Positions 29,262-40,418 of a DNA stretch of 64,000 nt are shown piece by piece. The position numbers were made by a program, and so were the translations under genes. The stretch is taken from assembly GCA_018136815.1 (NCBI GenBank), contig CM030937.1, positions 1,033,053 to 1,097,052 on the forward strand, written 5' to 3'. Source of the DNA: Isochrysis galbana (Eukaryota > Haptophyta > Isochrysidales > Isochrysidaceae). Numbering within the stretch: the first letter of the stretch is position 1; every line of letters begins with the position of its first letter. The notes beneath the pieces were generated by a model. That model was not told where the DNA came from, did no database searches, and saw only the letters and a program-made list of their open reading frames with translations.

Positions 29262-30018
29262 ATCTCTCCCCCTTCTTTCTTCTTTCTCTCGTACCTGCTC
29301 TCTAATTCGTTACCTCTGTGTCGCCCCTCACCGAATACTACAATAAAGACAAAGATTCTCTATTCCTATTCTAGTATTCGGTCTTTGTCTTTCTTGTACA
29401 AGTCCGCAATTTAAATAAAATTCGGGGGAGGTCGGTTTTTGGTCGATTTTAGGGTGTCGTTTTTGGTTCGGGGGGGGGTCGGCTTTTTTGGGGGGGGGTG
29501 GCCAGGTGGTTCGGGAGGGGTTGGTTTTATCTGTGGTATGGGCGACGCTTTTTGGTTCGCAGATCGAGCAGGAGCGCTTTGGCAAGCGGGGAGAGAGAGA
29601 GGAGAAAGAGAGAGAACGAGAGAGAGGAAAAAGAGAGCAGAGAGAAGAGCTAGAGAGAGGGGGAATGGGGGGATTCAATACTCAATACATGTTATGCTGT
29701 TTTGCTATTTCCCCCCACCTTTTCAACCAGAATATTTGACGCGTTTGGGGGGGTGGGGGGGCAATTTTGAGATTACATCCTTTGTTTTGGTTCGGGGGGG
29801 GGGGGGGGGGGGGGGGGGTTGGGTTGTCGGGTTTCTCACGGTATGGTGCCGTTTTACGGTTCGCTTGGGGAGTCGCATTTTTCACCCCCTGTTTACGAGA
29901 ATCGGGGGTCGGGGTCGAATGTTATTTAAATCGCGGACTTATACTATTCGGTGAGGGGCGACACAGAGATACCGAACCAGAGAGCAGATGGGAGAGAAAG
30001 AAGGGGGAAGAGAGACGC
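29262..30018. mobile_element. Non-autonomous element with long inverted ends
   Basis: The left arm (29262-29345, CTGCTCTCTAATTCG, CTCTGTGTCGCCCCTCACCG) is the reverse complement of the right arm (29920-30018). In the left arm about 60 bp are inserted after CACCGAATACTA. AAGTCCGCAATTTAAATAA also matches inverted at about 29923-29941. The left end probably continues beyond B-D element (ii), which interrupts it. The core holds a run of 25 G at 29794-29818 and other G-rich stretches. No ORF with a domain. Confidence 0.6.
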
Positions 30019-30101
30019 GATGATTCAGATTTCCTCGAACACAAATCGCTTCCTTTTTCTTCCCGCGCTTTTCTCCCCCTTCTCTCCAGAGATGGATAGG
30101 C

Positions 30102-30680
30102 ATGAATCGATTGATCCCTCGTTCCTCGAGGGTTGCCGCTCCTCGTCCGTCCGCTCCGCTTCTCCATCCCGTGTTCTCCTCTGGCCTCCTCCTCCATCCC
30201 TACTCTTCCTGTCTGCAGCCCGCTCTGTACGAGTCCGCTTTCGTGTATCTCGAGGGGACGTGCGAGGACGCCCGCGCCGCCCTCACCGCCCGCGCCATGA
30301 TGCACTCACTCCGATCGCGCAAGCAGCTTGCTGTGCAATCGAGCAGACTGCGCACAAGCTCGTCACCTGATGAAGGACATGGCCCGAAGCGGAGAGCGCC
30401 CGTCACGCCGGCCCCAGATCCACCAAGGCTTGTCAGCAAGCGACTGAAGGACCACACACAATCCACCTGTTCCGATCGACCACTCTGTGTGACTGACTGC
30501 TTGCTGGAGAAGGACAACCACCAAGGCCGGTGTGTTACTGAGCATGGGACCGAGCCACCATCGATCAAAGCGGCATGGGCGCTAGCAAAGAAAGAGGTGC
30601 AAGTTTGTAAGGGACGTAAAATTATAGCGTTTCCGACACTGGAGGGCCTCATGCCGCCCAGTGGTGACAACAGCGTCTGA
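30102..30680 (+). CDS. Hypothetical protein, 192 residues
   Basis: The ATG at 30102 and TGA at 30680 bound a frame with coding-like codon use from about codon 40 (LYESAFVYLEGTCEDARAAL, then a Lys/Arg-rich stretch KRRAPVTPAP, and IKAAWALAKKEVQVC). No transmembrane segment, signal peptide or recognised domain. The first 40 residues are Pro/Ser-rich and may be untranslated. The rival frame on the other strand (30200-30730) looks less coding. It could be a real small gene or an exon of one. Confidence 0.35.
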   Translation: MNRLIPRSSRVAAPRPSAPLLHPVFSSGLLLHPYSSCLQPALYESAFVYLEGTCEDARAALTARAMMHSLRSRKQLAVQSSRLRTSSSPDEGHGPKRRAPVTPAPDPPRLVSKRLKDHTQSTCSDRPLCVTDCLLEKDNHQGRCVTEHGTEPPSIKAAWALAKKEVQVCKGRKIIAFPTLEGLMPPSGDNSV

Positions 30681-31378
30681 GCGAATGCATCATGCGGCTT
30701 CTTGCATGATATTGTGTAGAAAAGAAGCAAGCGGTCAGGTGCGTCTTCTCGGTGCTTTGGACACAGCTTCTCCAGTGCATACGACTTGGCAGAGACATTG
30801 ATTTACGGGTTGCGGGCTGAAAGCGATCGATCCAACAAACAACATCCTGGACTTACAACATCAAGACAATTCAACATGACCCGTATCAACATCGCAGCAG
30901 CATTCGCAACATCCGAGTACGAATTCCTACGAATCAGACGCAGGCCGCCTGATGATCGACGGGCGCCGTGTCGTTGCACGCCCTAAGCCTTTTCCTCGAC
31001 CCTCACCTCTTTCACGAATTCACAACTCCAAGCTTCAAGCCACGCTTCCTCCTACCTTATATCACAATCAATCGTCTTTGCACTGTGCAAGACGTAGTAC
31101 TTGGACTCCGCACTCCGCGACGAGTGTGTAATATCAAATCTACGGCGCTTACCTAGGTGATATATCGAACAAATTCATCAATGCCTCTTGCCTCCCCCGC
31201 GACCATCTCGTCCCTTCGTCCCCGCACACACCTCGCCCCTCATCTAATACCGACGCCGGAGTCGATCCCATTTCCATTTTCCTCCGTTAGGCCTCTTTGT
31301 TCATAATTTTGCCCGTCCACTCTCCGCCCCCTCGGATGGTCTCGACCTCGAATGTCGCCTCTCTCTTCCCCCCTTCTC
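30681..31378. other. No gene seen
   Basis: AT-richer sequence with no domain-bearing frame; likely the 3' flank of the hypothetical gene. Confidence 0.3.
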
Positions 31379-31590
31379 AACCTACCTTTATAAGTGGGGG
31401 TCATTGGGGGCCTCGCGTCCCCCTCACTCCATCGCGGACACCCCCTAGGTTGGGCCCGTACAATCAATCCCAACCCCTGCCCTCTGGCAGTCTAGCAGGG
31501 GTTGGGCGCTCATCAATCTGGCCCAGACCCCTAGTGGGCGCGGGGCGCGGGGCGCACTCCCACGCCCGCATTGGGCCTGCCCTCGAGCTG
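31379..31590 (+). repeat. Type-A repeat, partial copy
   Basis: Starts AACCTACCTTTATAAGTGG and follows the copy at 12964 through CAACCCCTGCCCTCTGGCAG and GGGCCTGCCCTCGAGCTGA, then departs. A run of C residues follows at about 31720-31745. Confidence 0.7.
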
Positions 31591-32099
31591 AGTCACCCCT
31601 GTTGCGGGTAGGGGGAGTCCGTCCCCGCGCCCGAGAGAACCAGTTTCCCCCCTCTCCCCCGCCGGGATGCATCCCCCGAAGGTCCGTTCCGGCCGAAGGC
31701 CGGCCTCAGCGGCCCCTCCTCCCCCCCCCCCCCCCCCCCCCCCCCGCGGGGGAGACCCCCCCCATCTTCCCGGCACGGTCCCTAGGCTCCCCTTCCTTGT
31801 TTCTTACTTACCCATTCCGCCCTGTGCCCTATTTACTCCCTTGAGGGTTCCCGCGCCCCTCCCCCGTGTCTTCTTGTCTTTTCCCGCCACGCCTTCCGTC
31901 CCGATGTCCGACGCTCGTGACCCTCTGCCCCGTGATGCACCCATGTGCAGACCCATGTCATGTGCTGAGCCTCCGGTTGGGGTTGGCCCGCCTGCAGCAA
32001 CCCCGCCCCCTGTCCATGGTCAATAAAATTATATACCTAAATAGACGGAAAGGGTGTAACAAAAAAGGGAACCTCGAGTTGCACCTTCAGAGAGGAGTG

Positions 32100-32158
32100 A
32101 AGGCGTGGTAGCATAGCACGTTACTAGGCCACGCGTGAGGCGAGAACATTAAAAGGTT
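32100..32158 (+). repeat. D-like 3' tail, uninterrupted
   Basis: CGTGGTAGCATAGCACG ... GAGGCGAGAACATTAAAAGG matches 54345-54397, where a piggyBac-type element sits in the TTAA. This copy is the empty site. The ATTAAAAGGTTT ending recalls the D-module 3' end. Confidence 0.6.
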
Positions 32159-33021
32159 TTTTTCTTCCTTTTGTCCTTGAGTCTCCGAATGTCGCTTTCA
32201 TGGCATGGCCGCGCTCTGTGGGGCTGTGTGGGCGGCAGCTATCAGCTATCTGGCCACGCTGCGCCTAACCAATGTCGGCACCCGCCGATGTCCGACGATA
32301 TGCCCGCCGGCGCCCAGCCTCCCTCCAGCTTTAATGCCGCCCCTCCGCGACCCCTGCTTTCCCGAAACTCTCTGCTCCGCATTGTCTCAACGTCTTAAAC
32401 AACGTTCGTATTCATCCCCAGGCCCACACGCAACCACACCCACTCCCACTCCACCGCACCCACAACAAGTCATAAGATTAGTGCCTCGCCGCAAAGAAAC
32501 CGCCCTTGTTGCGGGTAAGGAAGGGGCTTTGTACACTTGCCTCTTCCTATACGCCCCGATTAGGTTCCCCCGCGCGACTCCCCTCGTCCGTCGCGCCCCG
32601 ACTCCCTCCCCCTCGCGCCATCTCGATCGGCCCCCCGCGGAAGCCCTTTCCCCTCTCTTCCCTCCCGCCTTTCCCCCGAGTGCTCCCTTGAGTTTCCGCC
32701 CCCTTTCCCGTCTACTATTCCCCCCCCCCCCCCCCCGCGCGTGACGTTTTCCCCCCGGTGTCCTCCGAACGCTCTGCGCCATCGCCCCATCGCCCCTCGT
32801 GCCCCTCATGTCTGCTCCCGTCCTCGCCCTCGTGCCACAGTGCTCCGTGATGACCGAGAGTGCGCCCACGTCGTTCGACTTGTCCCCGCGTGCTCCCTCA
32901 GTCCCTCTTCGCCCACCCTCCATGCCCCACGTGGGTCAGACTTCTCATGTTAAGTCTCATCTCTCTCTCACACCAAGCCCAAGCCACTCCGCAGCCACAG
33001 CTCCACTCAGCTCACCACAGC
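32159..33021. other. No gene seen
   Basis: GC-rich, Pro/Ser/Arg-coding open frames on both strands without domains. Long C run near 32721-32736. Nothing supports a gene. Confidence 0.3.
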
Positions 33022-33340
33022 CCTAAAAGTCGCGTTCCGTCAAAAGAGGGCCAGGTTTTTTTTTCTTATCCACATGTGCCTGTTTTCTTTTTGGGTAGCC
33101 ACACTAATATTATTATTACGAAGATGATGAGTTGTCGGTCTTAGAGGAGACGCAGGGGAAAAGCGCTGACACGACGTCCCCCGCTCGGGGGGAATATGCA
33201 CCGCAGGGGGAAGCAGAGAAAAAAAGTTGTTATGCTAGTCTGCATTTAATTTTAAAATACTGCTCTATATACAACTGTGGACATTCGATCGCTCAATTCG
33301 ACTGATGTCCCACAATTGACGGAACGACACCTAAACATGG
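33022..33340. mobile_element. MITE with GTTCCGTC-type inverted ends
   Basis: Left end AAGTCGCGTTCCGTCAAAAG and right end TTGACGGAACGACACC are imperfect inverted repeats about 310 bp apart. The left 110 bp match, inverted, the AT-rich tail found at 7450-7580 and 54110-54222 (CCCAAAAAGAAAACA). The right 60 bp match the solitary end at 21180-21245. No ORF. Confidence 0.55.
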
Positions 33341-33621
33341 ACATTCGCATGGCAGCGCGCTCAAAGCCTAGGTTGTCTGCCTACTTTTGGCCGCGGAACA
33401 CGAACTTACCCTCACTACACACTATAAGTATTTCATACTATTTAACGTTTAACGGCTATGTGCTAAGTGCCACCAATGAGAACGGCAAATTGCAGTCCTA
33501 ATGTCTTCCTGCCGCTCGTCAAAAGACAGAATTGATCGGGTTGCACATGCATGGCTGAAGGATAACATTGATCCTCCATGCACATCGTACATCACTACCC
33601 ACATGCGTCTAGAGACTAGGA

Positions 33622-36617
33622 TCACGCAGCGGACCCTCTGGCGGTCGCACTTTCATCCACGTCATCGACACCTGCGAAGCTCATCAAAATGGGCAAGCCC
33701 TCATCTATGGCACTGTTTTCGGCAACGATGTCATCATCGCCGTCATTAGCGGAGAGTAGCACAATGCGAGTAGGCTCCCAAATCAAGCCCGAACTCTCAC
33801 GCACAATCAGCCAGATGTACGGTGTGAAAAAGTATTCCGGCGCGGCCTCTTGCTCATATCCAAAGCTCGGCTCAGGGACGTTCTCAAGCATTTCGTTTCT
33901 CCACGTGCGGGCGGCATCGTTGATGTGTGCAAGCACCTGGTGGAGCGGGAGCGGGACCCGAGTAAGAAATTTCTGTGTATGCGCACATGAGGGCCAATGG
34001 TGCATGCGTGGCAACGGCCAAGGCCATAAGCCTCACCTTGTCAACACTCCACACTCCAACTTCGGCGGCTTCTCTGTCTGGAGGCGCAGCTACCGACGAG
34101 AAACTACCGCCAGTGGCGCCGGAGGAATGAGCGTGTAGGCCGGCCCCAAAGTGTTTGACAACTACGAAGATGTTCTCGATCAGGTCCCAAAACTGCTGAT
34201 GCGTGCGCAAAGATTCGAAGACTTGTTGGCGTTCAAGAACAGCGTAAACAAGGTGTGGATTGAATTTCAGCGCCTTCGCTAGTGCGACATTCAACACTTC
34301 GAGCGCCATGCGCACAGAACTCGCGTGCGCGGCTAAAGACTCCTCGGAGATCTCGCCGGATGAGATCTCCGTGCCGCGCAATTGTTCTGCGCTAGCACGC
34401 CTATGACGGGCCTATGAGACATGGGAAGGTGGTAGGTTTCAGAATACGAGCTCGTGATGCAAGCGCGACACGATACTGACAATCGATTCTCAACCTAATC
34501 GCGCAGAACCCTTTCATTTCACTTATGCGAGCGCCGAGATCGCTGCGACTATAGAAGGCCAATTGCTCATCACCTCAAATTTCAGAAATCGTCGCGCGAG
34601 GACGTCAAAAAGGGAGACTAATGACCGCGCCGCATGTGGGTGCAGCGCTCGGAAGGATGGTGCCAAGTTTGTCAGGATTGCGAGGCAGTTGGACTGGATG
34701 TAAGAGTCATGCAGCCTTGTCAAGTTGAGCTGTACAGTCCGGACAAGGATGATAACAAGCAAAGAACCTAGAGAGACGTTGTGCAGAATTCGTTCCTTGA
34801 ACCACGGCACCGATGGGAGTATCAACTGTCATCAGCAACACCGAAGGCCTCGAGTCAGATTCAGACGGACTGTTGGCAATCTCTCTCCGTTCCAAGCAAA
34901 ACGGCCACGTGGGGAATATGACGAAAGCTGCAATGCGAAGGCAAGGGCAATGTGCGCCTCACCTTGTGCGCGGTAGATAGAATGCCGTGCTCTTGGGAAA
35001 GCATGAGCACGATAATCAGAATGATGTAGATATGGCTCTGCCTCGGCTTCGACAACGGGTTTAGCGTACGCAGCAATGGCACAAGGAGCATGTCGGGGTC
35101 CGAGCGCGAGAGTGTATGATCCTGTGACATAGGGCAACAACGGTATGAGTTAGAGTAGACGACTTTGTCCAGCGGAAAGGGCAATTTCGCGAGGGTGAGC
35201 ATGGCTGATGCTGAGTAGCATTGCAGCCTCACAGTTAAGCTGCGGTGACTTGGAGCACCTTGATTTTGTCAGGATGCAGCACAGGCCAAGCACGCCTATC
35301 GGTGTACGCGATCAAACTCTGCTGAGAAGATAGCAGATACTCCGATCCGATGGGGAAGAGAGCCTCACCTGGAAGTCGCGGTTCCCATGCAGCAAAAGGT
35401 AAAGAAGAACGACGCTGCCTTCATCAGGTAGCTGAGAGCAAATGACATCATGCAGTTGGCGCAGGGAGAAACTCGCGCCTTTCACGCGCCCTTTCTCTGG
35501 GTCCACATTTGCCTCGTCCTCAGCCTCGACTGCACACCCATCGTCGTCGCCGGTTTGGCGCAAAGCTTGAAGGAACGCATTTTGCTGCGTGGAGTCGGGA
35601 AAGAGAGCCTGCGGCAGGTGTTGAGTCAAGAGGAGCAGTACTTGCAACGAGCGTTCGGCGAGCTCGATGGGCCGTTCCTGGCCACGAAAGAAGTATGCGT
35701 AGACTTGCCATGGCAACCACAAGAACGAGCCAACGCTTGAGAGTAGCTTGCCCTCACGCTGGCTCGGCAGCGGTGGTCGTCGGATATAGTTTCCCAAGAG
35801 CCGGGCGACGACACGCTCAGCTAGTGGCGGCTCCGTCGATAAAGTACATGTGACGGTAGGGAGCGACACTGCTGCCGACAACTCGCAAAACATCTGCGCC
35901 GACATGCACGTCATCAGCGCTGCCAAAATTTCCATATGCAGTGTGTACGTTGTCTCGTCCACCCGGCAGTTCACAGATGCATGGAGCAAGGCCTCTACCA
36001 TCGGTCTAGCCACCAGGGAAGTATCAGCCATGTCCGAGAAGGCACTGCCTGGGACAGCAGGAAGTTTTGGACCCGTTGGCACACGGCCAGTCTCCGTGGA
36101 CTGTCCTTCTGTTGCTTCAGATGTCGGCAGCCGAAGGTGGCACAGCAAATCCTAAGAGGACAGAGCGGCGTACACGGCTGTTATGAGCCAAGGCAGCACT
36201 TTCAAGAACTTCTCCAGATAGCCAACTGGCCACGACGCAAGAATGAGCGCGTATTCGGGTGCTCACCTCTGGCTCTAGCGTCTCGACCATGTGCTTGAAG
36301 AATACGCGCGTGAAAAAGACGGCGCTGCAGGCCTGCTGGACTACGGTAGCGGTGCTGTCGTCCGCGCCTGCGCGTGCAAGGCTCTGGGTCATTCGTAGGA
36401 CGAGTGCCTGGAAGTTGGCCGTCTTGGCATTATTGCGCAGTAGCTCTGATCCGTACCGGCGAGCGAGCGCCGCCAGCTCGTCCGATGTGGCAGCGGGCGC
36501 TCGCGCCGCAAGGAGCGCCGGCCAGAAGCGCTCGTCAGAGCCGAGCTCCTCTCTGCTAGTGAAGCGGTCGAGGAGGGCGGCGGCAGGGCCGGGGGGGCTC
36601 GAGCCGGAGGCACCCAT
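33622..36617 (-). CDS. DYM: Dymeclin
   Basis: Dymeclin is a Golgi-associated peripheral protein needed for Golgi organisation and trafficking. Six exons, 36617-36267, 36151-35369, 35121-34963, 34825-34574, 34411-34037 and 33972-33622, give 756 residues. All five introns are phase 0 with GTGAG-type donors and AG acceptors. The protein begins MGASGSS, keeping the N-myristoylation Gly2 of the family. Conserved blocks in order: LLLTQHLPQALFP, EGSVVLLYLLLHGNRDFQ, SDPDMLLVPLLRTL, HIYIILIIVLMLSQ, ILPSVPWFKERILHNVSLGS, FNPHLVYAVLERQQVFE, and PEYFFTPYIWLIVRESSG near the end. It is somewhat longer than the human protein (about 669 residues). Divergent from the Vma12-like gene. Confidence 0.93.
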
Positions 36618-36899
36618 GGCTGCCAACGAGGGGGGAAGGGAGCGAGGAGCGAGGGGAGGAAAGCGGAGAGGGAGCGGCGGGAGCGGTCGAGAGACCCTCA
36701 AGCCAAGCGAGAGAGTGCGAAGAGGAGAGAAAGCAAGAGATAAAAGTAAAGTAGGAAAGTAAGAGGGAGGGGGGGAGGAGCAGAGACGAGCGGTTGACGA
36801 GTCAGTACTAAGTTCTAAGGATTCCTACTTCACCTCTAAAGTATAACTGGGAAAAGGGAAAAGTGGCTGAGGCGGTCTGTCGGTCCCCATTGCGCGCCG
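36618..36899. promoter_or_regulatory. Shared 5' region of dymeclin and the Vma12-like gene
   Basis: 282 bp between divergent ATGs; purine-rich on the plus strand (GGAGAGAAAGCAAGAG-type). No defined element. Confidence 0.35.
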
Positions 36900-37788
36900 A
36901 TGCCGTTCGCGCTGACTGCCCGGCTGCGCGCGGCGGCGGCGCGCTGCTGCGAGCACTGTAGCGTGGCGGATGCGGAAGTTTTGCGCAAGTACTGTCGCAA
37001 TGATACGCCGGAAATTAGCTTATTCCACGTGCAGCTGCTCTCTGACACGCTGAGGACGTTGCCAGCTGGCGCTCTGCCGCAAGGAGAGCCAGTTTGGGTG
37101 CGCATTTGCTGGCCTCTCGGCGCCCTGTGAAACCCTGGCCGCGCACTGACGGCGTGGGAGTTACCAAGAGCGCTGTAAAGCGCTGGATCGAAAACCCCGC
37201 TGTACGTGATGACGCATGGCCACTGCAGCACGCAAACTCATCCAGTACCCTGTCCATCATGCGCAGGTGCACCAGCTGCTGCAGGGCGCCGCACCGGTAA
37301 TCCCGCAGTTCAAACAGGAGCGCACTCCACATCCAGACCTTGCTCCACGGCTTGAACAGCTACGTGCAGCCATGGAGAATCGTGAGTATGCGGCGATGGT
37401 GGGTGATGTGTGCTGCGAAGAGAGTGACGGCCGGGATGCTGCCGAGATGAACACATACCGTTCCCAGCTTGCTGTCGGTGCCAACCTACTCGTCTCAATG
37501 GGCACCATGTTTGCAGTCGGATATTATGCAGGAGGGACAACGGAGGAGCCCAATGGCCCACGAGCCACAATGTGTGGCTTGGCTGCGTGCATCATCACGA
37601 TGATGATAGAGATGATCCTTTTCTTGATTGGTGCATCTCGCGTCGACGCCAAGCAAGCGAAGCGAGCGGAGATGGCAAAGCGAGGCGCCAATGATCTAAC
37701 GCGCTTGCGCGAATTCTACCCTAATCAGGTGAAACCGCCGAAGCGTCGAGTAACGCAGTTCACCCGACACAACATAAGACAGATGTGA
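36900..37788 (+). CDS. V-ATPase assembly factor Vma12/TMEM199-like
   Basis: Vma12-type proteins reside in the ER and help assemble the V-ATPase V0 sector. Two exons, 36900-37097 and 37267-37788, give 239 residues across one phase-0 intron. The exon 1 donor GTGCGC is non-standard but leaves the family motif VHQLLQGA directly after the junction. The N-terminal half is soluble, with HPDLAPRLEQLRAAMENREYAAM matching the family signature before the membrane part. Two transmembrane hairpins follow (LAVGANLLVSMGTMFAVGYYAG; CGLAACIITMMIEMILFLIG). The tail is basic and cytosolic. The exact donor could be a few bases away. Confidence 0.82.
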
Positions 37789-37999
37789 ACGAACGATTAT
37801 CTCTACTTGGTGGTAGTAGGGGTGCTACAGCACAGAGCCAGCATGTGAAGCGCGGCCAAGACGCCACCACGGCACGCACACCGCTGAGATTAGGAGAAAC
37901 AGATATGCTGTAGTGTCGTAAAGAGTCCAAGTAAAAAAATTCAGTGGAGCGCGTCGAAATTTAGCAAGCAAAGGCATGGCGAACAGTGAATGATAGAAG

Positions 38000-38082
<83 letters not shown>

Positions 38083-38218
38083 GGCACGAATACTCAGACT
38101 CGAAACCCATTTCCATTTGAGTCCCCTCCATGTATTCCCCCGGTAGCACTGGGGGGGGGGACAACGCGTCGGCGGCGTCCGTTGTCCGTTGTAAGTGGCA
38201 GTGGCAGTGGCAGTTAGT
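37789..38218. repeat. (GA)n microsatellite and 3' flank
   Basis: An almost uninterrupted GA tract runs from about 38003 to 38079. The rest is 3' flank of the Vma12-like gene without coding evidence. Confidence 0.85.
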
Positions 38219-38234
38219 TAGGGCGGTCAAACAG
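38219..38234 (+). repeat. Solitary TAGGGCGGTCA transposon end
   Basis: TAGGGCGGTCAAACAG is identical to the reverse complement of the ends at 307 and 62686. The partner end was not found. Confidence 0.55.
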
Positions 38235-38244
38235 TGATGTATAA

Positions 38245-38526
38245 CTACAAACATGCGGCATGCGAGGGGGGGGGGTTGCGGGGTTGCATTTTTTTACCGT
38301 CCCTCGTGACCAGGATCTCCCATGGGCCGGACGCGCTTTTCGAGATAAACTCGGGCTCAATGTCAACTCCCTCGAGCTTGTTGAGGTGCGCGACAATCGC
38401 GCCGACCGCCTCCTCGTCTTTGATCTTGTGCCCGCGCTCATAAGGCGTGAATGCGATGATTATCTCCGAGGAGATTTCAAATTCTTCGTTCCCTTCGGGC
38501 TCTAGATCGTTGTCCGTGCGGAGCAC
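38245..38526 (-). CDS. Terminal exon of an unrecognised gene
   Basis: From 38526 (after a good acceptor, TTCTCCACACAG) to TAG at 38245 the frame has strongly G/C third positions (VLRTDNDLEPEGNEEFEISS, KLEGVDIEPEFISKSASG). No ATG or upstream exon could be linked. The frame continues upstream to 38784 but that part looks non-coding. I do not recognise the product. It may be a relict exon. Confidence 0.3.
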   Translation of the reverse strand: MLRTDNDLEPEGNEEFEISSEIIIAFTPYERGHKIKDEEAVGAIVAHLNKLEGVDIEPEFISKSASGPWEILVTRDGKKMQPRNPPPSHAACL

Positions 38527-38818
38527 CTGTGTGGAGAAGGTGGAGAGAGGGAGGGTTGAGTCTTCTCCCTTGTGCTTCGGGTTCGAGCATCGAGCGTGTC
38601 GCGCCATTCGCCATTCGCGGTTGTGTGTGCGATTCCCCCAGCCGAAGGTACCATCCTTTGTGCGTGTGGCGTGTGGTTGTGGTTGCTGTTGGATCTGGGG
38701 TGTTGGGGCTGACCCCGTCACGTGTGCGCTCCCGGGGTGGCTTGCGCCGTGCCCCTTCCAGTTGCCGGGGGGTGTCCCCCCCATGGTCAGGCTTTCGCCA
38801 TCTTCTGTGCTGTCTCAG

Positions 38819-39361
38819 GCTAGGGATTGCAAGCAAGTAACTCCAGGGTTTTGAGAGTGGCAGTTATTGCCATGAGGAGGACCAATTAAGGTAACTGGTT
38901 GCCGGTCGTGGAGCCAGTTAGTGGTTAGTGGGGCAGTTAACTGGCATCCCTGACTACAACTTTAGTAGTTCCCTGTTGTCATTATCATTATTTGCTGTCG
39001 TACGTATCACATATCTACATTATCTATACCGTACTATACCACCGTTGGCGGTCGGTGGGTAGCCTACCCGACTTGAGGCAAAGGTTAATACTAAAGAGCT
39101 AAAGATCTTTGTTCTTTGTTCGACCTTTGTTCTTTGTTTGGCCGTCGACGCGCCGACGCTCGACGCCGACCACGCGCGCACGCGCGCACAGTGAAAAGCC
39201 ACCCGCTAGCCTCCACCTTCACGGCCACGGACAAAAATTAACGTGAGTTACTTGCTCAACGGACGCATCACGGGGCAGTTAGATAACTGCTTGTCGCCTC
39301 ACAAGGGCAGTTAGTGGCAGTTAACCAAGTTATCTAGATAACTGCTCCTGCCAATCCCTAG
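38819..39361. mobile_element. hAT-like MITE with GCAGTTA subterminal repeats
   Basis: Left end CTAGGGATTGCAAG and right end CTGCCAATCCCTAG are inverted repeats. About ten copies of (G)CAGTTA or TAACTGC lie in both end regions, a pattern typical of transposase-binding arrays in hAT elements. The flanks GTCTCAGG and GTCTTGGC share only five of eight bases, so the target duplication is decayed or absent. No ORF. Confidence 0.55.
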
Positions 39362-40418
39362 TCTTGGCGCTGTCCCTATGGCCTATGGGTCCAGCAGAGG
39401 CAGAGAATGATGCAGTTCTCAATGCTGTTTGCCTTTTTTTTGTGGATAGACCCCATGAGGGGCTGTGTTGTTGTTGGTGCCGGGCCAGCCCTTCATGCTT
39501 CATGCGTGAGCACGTGAGCACGAAGGCGGTACCGCGGCTTTGTAGGGCCCGGGCCCGGAGGCCTTCCCTGATGGAGATGGGTGGAGTGTGCTTTGGGTGG
39601 CCGTGGGGGGTGAATGAAGGTGTGTGGTGTGTGGTGTGGCCTGCATGCATGGCAGCCTTCCATGGCAGCCACGGCGCTCTGTTCTCTATTCGTCCGTGTT
39701 GCGGGCCCGCGCGCGCGGTGGCTCGCACGCACTTGGCTGGGCGGGTCGTCCGGGCCCGGACGCTTCGGTGACAGCGGCGTGTCCATAGGCACATCACCCG
39801 CATTGGCGGCCATGACGGCAAGAGAGGAGGGAGTCGGCGCGCGCTCCAGCTCCAGTGCCGGGCCCTATCGTTTTAACGATAGTTGCCCTAAGTAACTTAC
39901 TAAGTAGAGCACAAGGGGAGGAGTCGAAAGGCAGGGTGGGAGGGCAAGGGCTAGAAACATAAGCGAGTTTACGGGCCATGCGCGTGTGGCGCGAGCGATA
40001 TAAGCAAAGGTCTTTGTCTTTCCTCCCTACGCCTACTTTTACCAGCACCCAGCACATTAAGAGAAGTAGGAGAGGGTAGGAGAGAGCAAGGAGACCGCAA
40101 GAATAATAGCAGCAGCAGCAGCGCTTACCGTCACTCACATCAGAATCACATGAGTTTCCTTGCTTGCTCGAACGAATGATAGAACAATGCAAAAGACCTA
40201 GCGACCTACCGCACTTCCACGCGTCCAAGTGTGCTTGCTCGGGATAGCGATGTCTTCATCTACTTCGGGCAGACGAGGAGAGCGGCGCCCTGCTGGTGTT
40301 TGGACGGCACCTGTTCACACTGAAATGCCGAAGCAGAAGCGGCGTAGGCGTCCGCAAGACGTTCTTGCACACTCTTCACGGTGGCCATCCCCAGTTGAGT
40401 TCAACGAGCAGATGACCT
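39362..40418. other. No gene seen; 3' flank of the ShK gene
   Basis: GC-rich with low-information frames on both strands; none has a domain. Confidence 0.3.
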
